A stretch of 64,000 nucleotides of DNA, from contig CM057842.1 of NCBI GenBank assembly GCA_030068075.1, positions 41,378,659-41,442,658 of the forward strand, given 5' to 3'. A program made the translations under genes and the position numbers. This document shows, one piece after another, positions 33,206 to 44,402 of this stretch; within the stretch, counting starts at the first letter, position 1; each line of letters begins with the position of its first letter. Source of the DNA: Paguma larvata (Eukaryota > Chordata > Mammalia > Carnivora > Viverridae). The notes beneath the pieces are model-generated. The model was not told where the DNA came from. It saw nothing but the letters and a program-made list of their open reading frames with translations, and searched no databases.

Positions 33206-34827
33206 TAAATGCACTTTTCTGAGAAGAAAAAGCAAAGCTTAAAACTACAGCAAGAGCAAGCTTGGGGGATAGATAGAAACCACCATACATTTTAAAGGCA
33301 AGCATTTGTAGGTATTTTGTTTTTGTTTTGTTTTGTTGTGCATATGAGGGGCTACCACAAAAATTAACATGATTTGTGAGCAGGCATGTCCTGTGTCTCA
33401 TTTTAATAGGATAACTAATTTAAGATGGAGTTAAGATCATTGTCCCTTGAATTAAGCAAAGCTGGATTTGAGTCACACCTGAATCATATGAGATGCATGA
33501 TAATTTATTTCTTTAAATTCTATTGGAAGATAGAATATAGTAAGAAATCAATAAATCTAAGATTTCATCAGGAGCACCGTTAATACACTATCTCTTCTTT
33601 GTTAAAATTATATAGTCATCTGTAAATATATTTGTATAAGCTTCGAAGTAAATCCATGTAGAAGAACTAGGCTATATATAGTCCACTGAGTCAATACATA
33701 TATTTAGATATACCGTGAATCAGTCCATTTGCCCTTAAATTCAACTCTCTATTTCCTTTTGTGGGCATTTTTCTGACAGTAACTATGCACGAACTTTATC
33801 CAGATGTTGTGTAAGACAACAGTGTAAATGTGAATCATCATTTAGTTATGATTTTTTTTAGCTAGATCTTAAGATATTTCTCAGAAATACATTGAAGTAT
33901 GACTTTGACCTACAGATCAGTTACATGAAGACTGGGTTATTGAAGAATTTTAATATATTTTTCCCTTCCTCAACTGAACTGTCTTTGAAATAGTTCTCTC
34001 TGGCGTGTAAGAAAAATTTTAGCTGGACTTACCCATTTAAAAAAGATCATACATTATCAGCAGATAATGAAATTCTGTTTTCAGATTTCCAGGTGAATAA
34101 TTCATTATTGTACTCAGCATCCCAAATTGTGACAAGTTAAAACTTTGCTCCAAAAGGACAACAAAGGAGACAGTATACATTCTTATCTATCACATTGGTC
34201 TAGTGGGAAATGGAAAAAGCTGACATCGGAGGTCTTTATGGCCCTAGATAGGTATTATACAGAGTTCTGATCGCTTAAATATAAGATTGAAATGGAAATC
34301 ATTGGAAAACAGCCGTTTTATCTTGTCAGATGCTTTCAGAGGACTTACAGTTCACACTAGCATAACCTGAGCAATATTTGCAAGGAATTGCTAAGTAATG
34401 AAAATGTACCCTACAGTGCCAACTAGAAATGAAAGTATCATGTCAGCACAATGCCCGTCAGATGGTCTTGAGATAAAAATTCTGGTCTTTTAACTTCATT
34501 TAAAGAAAAAACCTGGGTAATCAGTCTTGTAGTGTAATGGAACTTTTATCTCATGGTGTAAGTAAATTATGGATTGAGTTTTACACTTAGGAGGTGACCT
34601 ACATAGTATATTCAAATGACAAAATTAAGTATGGTATTTAACCTTGAACCAAATTTTGCACCTTTTCTGAAAAATTAAGGGCTTGATAAAGTGCTGAATG
34701 CAAACATATCCAAAGTAGTCATTGTATTTTATTCCCAAGGCATTTCCTAAGCGTTCTTACCTTCTTTAGAGAGTAAATCTGAAACTCCTGGAAATATCTT
34801 AATCTATACCATCGGTTTACCTCATGA
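33206..34827. other. Unique AT-rich DNA
   Basis: About 1.6 kb without a recognisable repeat or gene. Confidence 0.5.
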
Positions 34828-34944
34828 CTTCTGGAGTCAGCAAGATAAAGGTTCAAACATCAGTTTAGGCATTTACTTTCTTTGTGACCTTGGGTGATTT
34901 ACCAAACATTTTTGAGCTTCATTTATCTTGTATGTAGAATGTTC
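34828..34944 (+). repeat. MIR SINE
   Basis: 'ctggagtcagcaagataaaggttcaaacatcag', 'cttactttctttgtgaccttgggtgatttacc' and 'gagcttcatttatcttgtatg' are the classic MIR order (gagtcagac...ggttcaaatc...tgtgaccttgggcaag...gagcctcagtttcctc). Its 3' end is cut by the SINE at 34953. Confidence 0.8.
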
Positions 34945-34952
34945 CTAGTGCT

Positions 34953-35168
34953 GGATGCCTGGGTGGCTCAGTTGGCTAAGTGTCTGACTCTTGGTTTCAG
35001 CTCATGTCATGACGTCATGGTTTGTGAATTTGAGCCCTTCATCGGGCTCCGCATTGACAGTGCAGAGCCTGCTTGAGATTTTCTCTCTTTCTCTCTCTCT
35101 GCCCCTCCCCCATTCTCTCTCTCTTTTTGTCTCTCAAAATAAATAATAAAAAACCTTAAAAAATATTA
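34953..35168 (+). mobile_element. SINEC
   Basis: Starts ggatgcctgggtggctcag, with 'cagctcatgtcatgacgtcatgg', 'ggctccgcattgacagtgcagagcctgcttgag', CT-rich part and tail 'ctcaaaataaataat'. Target-site duplication CTAGTGCT at 34945-34952 and 35169-35176, extended by a degenerate match. Inserted at the end of the MIR. Confidence 0.95.
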
Positions 35169-35224
35169 CTAGTGCTTACATGGCAGAGATAATTTGATGA
35201 ACCAGTAAAATATACCACATCTTT

Positions 35225-35572
35225 TTAGTCCATTCATTAGTCGATGGGCATATGGGCTCTTTCCATAATTTGGCTATTGTTGATAGTGCTGCTATAAACA
35301 CTGGGTCGCATTGTACCCCTTCGAATCAGTATTTTTGTATCCTTTAGGTAAACACCTAGTAGAGCAATTGGTGGGTTGTAGGATAGTTCTCTTTTTAAAT
35401 TTTGGGGAACCTCCGTATTGTTTTCCAAAGTGCCTGCACCAGTTTGCAATTCCAGGCACAGTGTAAGAAGGTTCACTTTCTTCACATCTCGCTGACATCA
35501 GTTGTTTCCTGAGCTATTAATTTTCACCATTCTGTCAGGTGTGAGGTTGTATCTCATTGTGCTTTTGATTTA
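35225..35572 (-). mobile_element. L1 ORF2 3' fragment, minus strand
   Basis: Strong antisense L1 match: 'catatgggctctttccataatttggctattgttgatagtgctgctataaacac', 'gaatcagtatttttgtatccttt', 'ggtgtgaggttgtatctcattgtg'. Corresponds to the C-terminal part of ORF2. Both ends are truncated. Confidence 0.93.
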
Positions 35573-35651
35573 ATACTAGATATTATTAAAGAATATGTGT
35601 CCTCAGGACCAGATTTTCTGTCTTCTCGTTTTACTGGACACTGTTTGATCC

Positions 35652-35790
35652 TGGCTAAATTTCTTAACCTTCCTATAGCACAGTTTTTCCTGGGTAAAAA
35701 GCTAATAATAATACTTTATTTACAGGTCTGTCACAAAGGAAAAAGTAGAAAAATGCTGAGCACAGAACCTGCCATATAGAAAATGCTCAT
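35652..35790 (+). repeat. MIR SINE
   Basis: 'ctggctaaatttcttaaccttcctatagcacagtttttcctgggtaaaaagctaataataata', then 'atgctgagcacagaacctgccatata', parallels MIR (cttaacctctctgagcctcagtttcctcatctgtaaaatggggataataat...gcttagcacagtgcctggcaca). Confidence 0.65.
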
Positions 35791-35889
35791 TTTACTGAAA
35801 AACAATTTCCTGAAATATTTTCTTAACATCTTGGGATAAGATGGGATTTGAAAAGTCACTTAATCTACTTTCTTTCTTATACAACTTCA

Positions 35890-36010
35890 GTGTCTTGAAT
35901 TTAGGTTCTAGGAGGGCAAGATATTTATCCTTTTCGATAATTTTGCGTATATTTGTATATCTCTAATGCCACATAGTAAGGACTCAGTAAATATTTATTG
36001 AGTGTTAGAT
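35890..36010 (+). repeat. L2 LINE 3' end
   Basis: 'tctaggagggcaagatatttatcc', 'tatctctaatgccacatagtaaggactcagtaaatatttattgagtgtta' is the sense L2 terminus with its conserved 'cacatagtaggtgctcaataaatatttgttgaatg'. Confidence 0.7.
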
Positions 36011-36159
36011 GTATAGAAAAAGAATTGCATCAGACAAATGGTGATTTTTTAACGTAAATGTTAGGTATTTCATTGACTAACTTCTCCTTCTGATCTCAAG
36101 CCTACCTACACTATTTTATTTGTATCAATCAGAATAGCTAACATTCACTTTGCTTTTAG

Positions 36160-36625
36160 TGTCTATTAATTATACTTTTGAGCACCTCACCTATATTAGC
36201 TCGATTTATTCCTATTCCCAGTTCAGTAAGAAGGGTGTTCTCAGGCCATTTTAAAGATGCAAACTGAGGTACAAAGAACCAAGTCATTCTCCCAGGATCA
36301 TATAGTCAATAGATATCAATGTCAATACCCATATTTATTTTTTTAAGTTTATTTATTTATTTATTTTTGAGAGAGAGAAAAATAGAGTGAACAAGGGAGA
36401 GGCAGAGAGAGAGAGAGAGAAAGAAAGTAAGAGAATTCCAAGCAGGCTCCACACTCTCAGTGCAGAGCTTGATAGGGGTTTCGAACTTATGAACCATAAG
36501 ATCATGCCCTGAGCCAAAATCAAGAGCTAACACTCAACCGAGTCATCCAGGCACCCCTCAATACCCATATGTAAACTCAAACCCTGGCTCTAAAGCTCTT
36601 GCTCCTGATTACAGTCTATGTCAGC
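36160..36625 (-). repeat. MIR SINE split by a SINEC
   Basis: The left part (36160-36321) reads 'ctatattagctcgatttattcctattcc', 'cattttaaagatgcaaactgaggtacaaagaaccaagtcattctcccaggatcatatagtc'. The right part (36571-36625) reads 'taaactcaaaccctggctctaaagctcttgctcctg'. Together they form one antisense MIR, interrupted by the SINE at 36335-36557. Confidence 0.75.
36335..36557 (-). mobile_element. SINEC inside MIR
   Basis: 'agtttatttatttatttatttttgagagag', GA-rich part, 'ccaagcaggctccacactctcagtgcagagcttg', 'ggtttcgaacttatgaacc' and head 'caaccgagtcatccaggcacccc'. Perfect 13-bp target-site duplication TCAATACCCATAT at 36322-36334 and 36558-36570. Confidence 0.96.
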
Positions 36626-37139
36626 CTTTGTTTTTGTTTTAAAGATGAAAAGAACGTATTGTAATTTATAAACTGGTCATCTTTGTGAGAGGAAAAAAGA
36701 AATTGGTGGTAGATTCATTTCTCCTAAAATCTAGACTATTGACGTATCTTTTCCCTCATTGAATCTTGTACTTCTGAAAGGAGAAAGAAGGTGTATACTC
36801 TTCCCTCATACAGTGCAAAAGAATGGGAGCATCGCTTGAATATAGTCTTTATTTATTTGGAACACAGTTTTTAAGAAAGCATTATAACTGAGGTAGTGCG
36901 TTGGCTCTCACTGCTACTAGACAGCCAGAAGTAGATAGAACAGATATGCTAGGGCCTGACTTTTTTTCCCTGAAAGTCTTTCCTTAAGTATAAAACTGAC
37001 CCTGGACCTGCCACCATCTTAGGACCCTAAACATGTCACCTAATCTGGGGTGATATTCTATACATATGTGTTAATGGTCTTGGTGTTATATAGATACGTG
37101 TCTGTCTTTTCCATGGTTTCAGAAATTCACAAGAACTGG
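36626..37139. other. Unique AT-rich DNA
   Basis: Nothing recognised. Confidence 0.5.
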
Positions 37140-37235
37140 TTCTTTCTCAATCACTTTTATATCTTGCACTAAGCATAGTCCAACACTTCACAGACATTCA
37201 ATAAATATTTGTTTAACCACTGAATGAAGCCTGAG
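37140..37235 (+). repeat. L2 LINE 3' end, diverged
   Basis: 'tcacttttatatcttgcactaagcatagtcc' then 'cattcaataaatatttgtttaaccactgaatgaa' is a decayed L2 terminus. Confidence 0.55.
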
Positions 37236-38005
37236 AATGATTTTAAGAAGCAGAACCTTTCTGTACTCTTACCAGGCATTTTACTACTCTATACCTGCTC
37301 AAGTGAACTGACATTCAGAGAGAGGAAACTGTGTTTTTTTAAAACCAGAGGTTTAAGCTCTTAAATGAAGACTTTTCTCATATTAAAGGTGTCTATTTCA
37401 TTATTATTATTAAGGTGCATTAACACATTGTAGTATTCGATTAAGGCATTCTTTACTGAGATGGTCACTGAGGCCTTTAAGCTTGGAACTGCTAAACTGT
37501 GAAAGGAAACACAAAAGATAAAGGTTTGTATTTTCTTTGATCTACTCAGGGTGTCTGATTGAGTTTTCACTTTCTTTCAAAATTGTATCAGATTGAACCT
37601 TGGAAAAGAGCAGTAAGAGACACTAGCGTTTTAGAGATTTTCATGTTACTTTACAGAAGTAAGGTGATGATAGGTCCACGTGTACTAAACGAAAATGTGT
37701 TTACATTTAACTTTGAATTAAGTTATTTGGGGATACCAATTTCTCTTCACCGTGGCACTACATACCATGCGCGCGCACACACACACACACACAGAAACAT
37801 ACATCGTCTCTCTTTCTCTCACTTTTTCATTTTGTGTTCCTTTTAATATGCTGTACTTACATTTATATTAATATGTTGTGGTTGTTTTGCTCTATAACAG
37901 TGTCATGATCAAGGAGTGAAATCTCCCAAGAAAAAAAGGTTTCCTTTATATCTCTGCCATGCCTCTCCCCAGAGCTTTCTCTTACTTGGATTTTCTAATA
38001 TAAGC
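37236..38005. other. Unique DNA with a CA repeat
   Basis: No gene found. (CA)n at 37770-37793 is preceded by CGCG. Confidence 0.5.
37767..37793. repeat. (GC/CA)n microsatellite
   Basis: gcgcgc followed by about 10 CA units: alternating purine-pyrimidine. Confidence 0.9.
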
Positions 38006-38009
38006 CTTT

Positions 38010-38100
38010 CTGTAGATTAAGCAACTGAAACTCAGACAAATTAAGTGAACTGCTTCAAAGATGCACAGATCGTCAGTTTCATTGCTGGAACCATAAAATG
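38010..38100 (-). repeat. MIR SINE, weak
   Basis: 'gattaagcaactgaaactcagacaaattaagtgaactgcttcaaagatgcacag' resembles antisense MIR (gaggaaactgaggcacagagaggttaagtgacttgcccaaggtcacacag). Confidence 0.5.
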
Positions 38101-39190
38101 AACTGCCATATAGTTTGCTGTCTGTGTAAAATGGGGATCATTCACTTTAAACATGGTGACATTACAATATAGAATTAGACTGTGTTTTAACTGTATACCC
38201 ACTAAACCATTTTCAGTGTTTGATTCAGTGTTGGTTTGAACCGATTGTTGATAAATCCATGTAGTTATGAAATCAGAAGGAGCTGTCATGAGCTGTCTTG
38301 TGGTAGAATAATTTTATTTTTAAAAATATTTAATAAAATATATTTAAAAATATTTCCCATGTATATTGACTAAGGAAAATTTGTGATGGGAACCGCATAA
38401 CATTAGTTTTGGGAAAGCCTAACTAAAGGTTACTGTCATTATTTCTTTACTTTATACATCTATAGACTAAATAACTTATTTGTAGTAATTTAGGGACTCA
38501 ACAATTTGTTCTTAACAAAGGGATTCTTAAGCAGTAAGTCTGTATACTTTTCATCTACCATCACTTTCCTGAAAGAAAATTCATCCTAACTACTTTGGAC
38601 ATGGGAATGAAAAATCCCCAATATTCAAGTAGGGGATAAATTGCTTAATTTTTGTAGGTACATTCAGGCAATAATTAGAGAATCATTATGTGGTAGAAAC
38701 CCATTAATATATCTCCAAAAGGCAATCTGCTTCTGCTTAGCTTTATTGATTTGCCTGGTAAGTCCCACAGGAGGTGATGGTGGAGTCTGGTTTATTTCAG
38801 GAAACACAATTTAGATATCATTTTAGTCAGAGTCATTGTTGAGATAGAAAAGAATGAGCACATTTTATTTTATCTTAAAATGTCCTCCTTTGGAAATCTC
38901 TGTCACCTCATGAGGAGGACAGTTGGATATCTAAATATTCTTTAAAATATGAAACCCTTCCCCGGATCTAGATTCTTCTTCCAAAGCTCAAATATGTCTT
39001 TATTTCTGATACTGCTATAAACCCATGTTCATAAGAGGAATTTATCGTCCACTTTAAATGAATCTTTAAGAATAATCAAAGTAATTTACCATTAGTGTTC
39101 ATACTTTCTGCTGGTGATTACTCAACAATTCCAGAAGCCAAAATACATACGGACCACGTTCTAAATTAGCATCGTCAGTGAGCTAGAATT
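38101..39190. other. Unique AT-rich DNA
   Basis: No recognisable feature. Confidence 0.5.
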
Positions 39191-39194
39191 CCTG

Positions 39195-39750
39195 TCGCCT
39201 TGAGTCCTTCTAGCTGGACTAAGAATCAAATTGGCATGAGACAGATTAAAAGGAGAAAATCAACTTTAATACATATATGTCCCAGGAATCAACATAGACA
39301 TGAAAATTCCAAAGACACCCAGGCAAAATGAGATCAACATATCCTTCTGAACCAGGAAGAAAGGGTCAGGAATCTGGGACTTAAGGGTAGAATCATACAC
39401 TTGGCAGGGAAATAAGAAAAGTAGATGTTTGCTAATTACATATTTGTCCTACCATATATATCACATGTATCATATATATATATGATATATATGACATATG
39501 ACATATATACCATATGTCATATCATGTATATTATATATACCATATACCACATATACCATGTCCATCACTCAGATATAATTTATCTCTTAACAATCCTTAT
39601 TCTGGGAAAGACCCTCCAATTTAGATTCTTCCATGTGGTTAAAGAAGGGATAAGAGTTTCTCTTGAGCCCACATGGTCTCAAGTGCCTTCAGCTCAAAAT
39701 AATCCACATGCCAAAGTGACACATTCTGGGGGAGACAGTGTGTCCTGATC
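39195..39750 (-). repeat. Old LTR (ERV-like), antisense, with AT insertion
   Basis: Shares the block 'cttcagctcaaaataatccac...gtgacacattctggggg' and the start 'gagacagattaaaaggagaaaatcaactttaat' with the element at 11740-12205. Two separated homologous blocks in the same order support one LTR family in antisense. An AT-rich palindromic tract (39455-39561) has expanded in its middle. Confidence 0.5.
39455..39561. repeat. AT-rich simple repeat with palindromes
   Basis: Mixed TATATA, CATATG and ATATAC units, including 'tcatatatatatatgatatatatga' style inverted repeats. Potential cruciform-forming and unstable. Confidence 0.85.
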
Positions 39751-40552
39751 TCCTTCCACATATAATGTTACACTGAGCAATAAATGAGTACTCTGCAGTT
39801 TTGCTTTGTGGGTAATTACATATTACTGAGAAATACGGATAGATACCAAGATTCAAATTCTGAGTGAACATTGGTTTTGTTAATTGATCATTTTATGACA
39901 CCATTCTTGTAAATATTTCAAGAAACATGTAAATTAATTCTGTATACATTATAAAAATTTAATTGGATCAGATTTTTCTTTCTCATTTGTCCATAGATTA
40001 AGATTCTTAATATGTCAAAAGGGAAAGAAACTAATCTTCCATAGGAACTGTTTTCAAAGTCAGTTTTATCCCGTGAGCCCAAAGTTCATGTGAAATCTGA
40101 TGGGAAGGACCAGTATCAAAAGCAGGGAAACGTCCCTGGGTGAATCTGAAGAGAGCTGAGTGCCACAAAACTTCTCCTGACTTCTTCCCTGCTGTGATCT
40201 GTCCAGTACTTTATCAAGTACACTTTGAAAATGAATGATATAGTTAAATAACAGTTTATAGGTGAACAAGGGGAAAATTCTGGAGATGTTAAATGAACTG
40301 AATGATTCAAGTTCACACCGAGAAGTAGAGGCACCAATTAGAATAGAAATCAGTTTAGTACTCTTCTAGAAAAGTCTTCCCCGTGAGACCCTACCCGAGA
40401 AACTTTGCCCCTGTTGATCAGTCCGCCTTCGTGTTTTGTCAGCTATCACATTGCTTACTGCCTGTGTCCTTCATGGCATAATGTAATTTGTGGAAGGTTT
40501 CAGGTCAGTGAAGTTATTTACCTTTTAGGAGAATTGAAAACTTTTTGAGAGT
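39751..40552. other. Unique DNA
   Basis: No feature recognised. Confidence 0.5.
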
Positions 40553-40565
40553 AGAAACTACATAG

Positions 40566-40790
40566 GGGCGCCTGGGTGGCGCAGTCGGTTAGGCGGCCGA
40601 CTTCAGCTCAGGTCATGATCTCACAGTCTGTCAGTTCAAGCCCCACGTCAGGCTTTATGCTGACAGCTCATAGCCTGGAACCTTATTCGAAATCTGTGTC
40701 TCCCTCTCTCTCTGCCCCTCCCCTGCTCATGCTTTGTCTCTCCTGCTCTCAAAAATAAATAAAACATTAAAAAAAATTAAAAAAAAAAAA
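40566..40790 (+). mobile_element. SINEC, young copy
   Basis: Near-consensus head ggggcgcctgggtggcgcag, 'gactTcagctcaggtcatgatctcacagtctgtcagttcaagccccacgtcaggc', CT-rich part, tail 'ctcaaaaataaataaaacatt' plus a pure A-run of 13. Perfect 13-bp target-site duplication AGAAACTACATAG at 40553-40565 and 40791-40803. Confidence 0.98.
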
Positions 40791-40803
40791 AGAAACTACA
40801 TAG

Positions 40804-41003
40804 CACTATGTAGGAATCCCAGAAAGTGCTTTTGGTCTACAAAATATTAACAATGGATGGAAGATAAGACCAGCAATAGAATATACTGCACTATCGCTCT
40901 TGGGAGTAATATAATTTACAGAACACCTTTACACAGATTATGAATATAGGTCTCTTGATGAAGAATTCCATGTGATGTGAGAAAGAGTGAATTAAACCAA
41001 GCT
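40804..41003. other. Unique spacer between SINEs
   Basis: 200 bp without recognisable features. Confidence 0.5.
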
Positions 41004-41192
41004 GGGGGTGCCTGGGTGGCTCATTTGGTTAATTGTCCTTACTCTTGATTTCAGCTCAGGTCATGACCTCACAGTTTGTGAGATTGAGCCCCACATCACG
41101 TTCTTTGCTGAAAGTGCAGACCCTGCTTCGAATGCTCTCTCTCTTTCTGCACCTCCCTTGCTTGCACTCTTCCCCGACAATAAATAATAAAT
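41004..41192 (+). mobile_element. SINEC, first of three in tandem
   Basis: Head gggggtgcctgggtggctca, 'tttcagctcaggtcatgacctcacagtttgtgagattgagccccac', short CT-rich part, tail 'caataaataataaatt' running straight into the next head. Confidence 0.95.
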
Positions 41193-41193
41193 T

Positions 41194-41372
41194 GGGGTGC
41201 CTGGATGGCTCAGTTGGTTAAGTTTCTTAGTTTCAGCTCAGGTGACAATCCCACAGTTCAGGAATTACAGCCCTGCGTCAGGCTCTGCACTGACAGCACA
41301 GAGCCTACTTGGGATTCTGTGTCTTCCTCTCTCTGCCCAACTCCTCCTCCATTTCTCAAAGAAATAAACTGA
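41194..41372 (+). mobile_element. SINEC, second of three in tandem
   Basis: Head ggggtgcctggatggctcag begins directly after the tail of the previous copy. Tail 'aaagaaataaactgaaag' leads into a GAAA tract. This arrangement suggests insertion into the earlier SINE's A-tail. Confidence 0.95.
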
Positions 41373-41379
41373 AAGAAAA

Positions 41380-41410
<31 letters not shown>

Positions 41411-41474
41411 GAAAGAAAGAAAGAAAGAGAGGAAGGAAGAAAGAAAGAAAGAAAAGGAAAGAAAGAAAGAAAAT
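41373..41474. repeat. (GAAA)n microsatellite
   Basis: About 25 GAAA-type units with a few GGAA and GAGG interruptions, grown from a SINE A-tail. Pure purine strand. A short translated Lys/Glu-rich frame covers it and is not a gene. Confidence 0.95.
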
Positions 41475-41662
41475 GGGGTGCCTGGGTGGCCCAGTAGATT
41501 AAGTGTTTTGGCTTAGGTCATTATCTTAAGGCTTTTGAGTTTGAGCCCCACAACGGGCTCTGTGCTGACAGTGTGGGATTCTCTCTGTCTCTGTCTCTCT
41601 GCCCCTCCCCACCTTGTACCATCTCTGTCTCTCTCAAAATAAATAAACTTTAAAAAAATTAA
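41475..41662 (+). mobile_element. SINEC, third of three in tandem
   Basis: Head ggggtgcctgggtggcccag starts immediately after the GAAA tract. 'ttgagtttgagccccacaacgggctctgtgctgacagtg', CT-rich part, tail 'ctcaaaataaataaactttaaa'. No clean target-site duplication in the low-complexity flanks. Confidence 0.95.
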
Positions 41663-41879
41663 AAATAAATATAAAATAAATTTTAAAAATATAGTTGAAT
41701 AATACCAATGGACTCACAGAGTTTTTTGGTTGGCTAACATACGTTGTAAATCTTCAGTAATTGCCACTTTTCAAATTTATTCACCATAAAGGTATTCCAA
41801 AAATATGTTCAGTATTACATCTACCAGAATGGTCATCTGCAGAATATAGTCAGTAAAGCATAAGAAACAAACAAGACAA

Positions 41880-42080
41880 TGAATCAGAAGTTCGATGATT
41901 TAAACTCCAACATTGCCATATTATGTAAGTTTTGGGGAATAACTTCTCTGAGCCTCAGTTTCTTTATCCATAAAATTGCATACATAACAGAAGCATTGCC
42001 TCTTTAGGAGTTATATATGTTTCGAATGGGGTTATAATATATATTGCTTTGCAGAAAGCTAGGCACTATTCAAATGTAAA
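41880..42080 (+). repeat. MIR SINE
   Basis: 'gatttaaactccaacattgcc', 'ggggaataacttctctgagcctcagtttctttatccataaaattg', 'gctaggcactattcaa' follow plus-strand MIR over about 190 bp. Confidence 0.75.
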
Positions 42081-42739
42081 GTATGTTTATTATGCTGTAC
42101 TTTTGTAATCATAACTTCACTGATAGATTTGGATAGAGACACAAAGAGCATAGTTTCAACTAAACTTTTTAGAATAAAAATGGTAATATGTCTAGCCAAT
42201 TATGTCTTAGACAATAAACCAGCTTTACTCAAAATACTTGAAATTATGAAATGCATTTCTAAATTATTCCTAGTAGCAGAGAATTTTGGATGTTTGCCAT
42301 TTTTATTGTAAATGTATTTCTTCTATGGATAAGCTAATTGAACAATTACCAAATTCTGTGCATTTGTAAACATAACAAAGAAATATTGAGTACATATATT
42401 AAAGGTGCCTGAGACATTTAATTTCTTTTCTCTATGAGAACTTATACAAAAATCAAATTCACATTTCAAAGAAAGAACAATATAGTCCTTTGATAAATAT
42501 ACACATTATAAAACTTAGTATTCAATCTAAAGGATAAATTCAAGGTATTGGTCATTTAAAAATAATTGGTTACCTACCATATTTTCATCAGGGAATAAAG
42601 TTATTTTTGAAACAACTAAAATATTCATTTATTCTAGTTTTCTCTGATCTATATCCACAAAACACTTCTGCTATATGGGGACTCATAACTTATAGTTCAT
42701 TAAGAGATATTTATAATGTGTTAAAGTAGTCCTTGACGG
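42081..42739. other. Unique AT-rich DNA
   Basis: Nothing recognised. Confidence 0.5.
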
Positions 42740-43717
42740 GGAAATGACACAGTCAAGAGGATGAAGACACAGTCAAGAGGATGAAAAGACAAGCCATAGA
42801 CTGGAAGAAAATATTTGCAAAAGACATATATGATAAATAACTATTTCCTATAATATACAAACAGCTCTTAAAACTCAACAAAAAAGAAAATAAACAACCT
42901 AACAGAAAAATGGGACAATGAGATGCTTCACATCATACACAGTTAGGGAAATGTAAATTAAAACAACAACGATGTACCAAAGCACACTTATTAGATCACT
43001 GGCAGCACCCAGTACCGGCAAGAATATGGAGCAGCAAGGACTCTAGTTCATTGCTGCTGGGAACACAAAATGGTACCACCCCCTTGGAAGATAACGGTGT
43101 TTTCTTACAAAACTAAACATAATCCTACCATACAAGTCACCAACTATGCTCATTAGTATTTACCTAAAGGATTGAAAAATTGTGTTTACACAAAAACCTG
43201 TACGCAAAACTTTATAGTAGCTTTATTCACAATTGACAAAACTTGGATGCCATCAAGATGCCCTTCAGCAGATGAAGAGATAAATAAACTGTGCTACGTC
43301 CAGAAAATGGAATATTATTCAGGATTGAAAAAAGAGAAGCTATCAGGCAATGAAAAGACATGGAGGCAACTTAAATGCCTACTATACTAAATGAAAGAAT
43401 CCAATCTCAAATACTGTGTGATTTCAATTATATCGCTTCTGGGAAAAGCAAAATTGTGGAGATAATAAAAAGAACACTGGAGGGATAGATAGGCACAGAG
43501 GACTTTTAGGACAGTGAAACTACTCACCATGACACAGTAACGGTGGGTACAAGTCATTATAGATTTGTACAAACCCACAGAATGGGCAACGCCAAGAATG
43601 AAGTCTAATATGAACTCTAGACTCTAAATGATAATGTGTCACTGTACATTCAAGTGTAACCACTGCATCGCTCTGCCGGGTTATTAATAATGGGGAGGAT
43701 GTACGTGTATGGAGTCC
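42740..43717 (+). mobile_element. L1 3' half, plus strand, left part
   Basis: Sense L1: 'caagccatagactggaagaaaatatttgcaaaagacatat', 'atgggacaatgag', 'gcaaggactctagttcattgctgctgggaacacaaaatgg', and a translated stretch KMEYYSGLKKEK and VALFTIDKTW, equivalent to the WKMEYYSA-type C-terminal ORF2 motif. Then 3' UTR up to 'ggggaggatgtacgtgtatgg'. A perfect 20-bp tandem duplication lies at 42746-42785. The LTR at 43718 interrupts it. Frames are broken. Confidence 0.9.
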
Positions 43718-44402
43718 TGCTCTGCCTGAGTCCAGGAATTTCCGAAGAATGAACGGTGTTGACACGACGAGCGACTCAGAAAACTGCATGGTTTCTGGAA
43801 CCAGGCAAGTGCGCATGTGTCTGCCCTACTGATCCCAGTATTTTATTTAAAGGCAATAAGTGACATTACATCAATGAGTGACCTTGCATCAGTAAATATA
43901 GTTTGATATCTTGAGCAACAATATGTTTTTATCAGCAAAGCGGCAATTTCCTCAATCTTGCAGGTTGTTTTCAAGTTAATTAACATATAAATTTAAGGCA
44001 GGGGGTAGAAAACAGGGTGTTACCTAGGCCTATGTTAATTATCTATAAACAGTCCAGGAGTTATTCTGCCTATTCTTCCAACTATAATGGGGGAGGCGCA
44101 CCCCATCTGGCAAGGACAGAATTCCCAATGCTTGTCCTTTGCTTGTGAATGAATACATTTACAAAGTCTCCTTCAGATGTTATCCATCAATGCATCACAT
44201 TCCAGGTCCCCTTTTTTATTTGAATGTCATAAAGCAAAAGAGCATTACTCATTTGAGGCCAACAAAGGCAATTCAAGAAATCCTGAAAACTTATTTAGAA
44301 GAAGGTAAGACTGGGCACCATTTGATTGGCAGGAACCTTGCTGCGACTGCCTTCTTACATAGGGAAGCGGCTCAACCTGTGTGCTCAAGTTGGCGCCAAA
44401 CA
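43718..44402 (-). mobile_element. Solo LTR, second copy of the 21-kb LTR family, inside L1
   Basis: It aligns with 21096-21916 over most of its length. Shared anchors are 'agtgacattacatca', 'ttaattatctataaacag.ccaggagt', 'ccaggtcccctttt', 'aattcaagaaatcc', 'ttatttagaag.aggtaaga', 'ctggcaggaacc/agct' and the TGTT(T/G)GG start on the minus strand. The AATAAA on the minus strand is at 43842-43847. L1 3' UTR text continues on both sides, which proves insertion. The flanking 6-mers no longer match, so the ends are approximate. It has decayed much more than the other copy. Confidence 0.75.

Noticed and set aside
40566..41662. Cluster of four similar 200-bp units as a possible CRISPR-like or tandem gene array
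   Set aside because: They are dispersed SINEs with A-tails, diverged from each other, in a mammalian genome.
43172..43390. 72-codon frame with KMEYYSGLKKEK
   Set aside because: Not a host gene. It is the C-terminal remnant of L1 ORF2 and is annotated as such.
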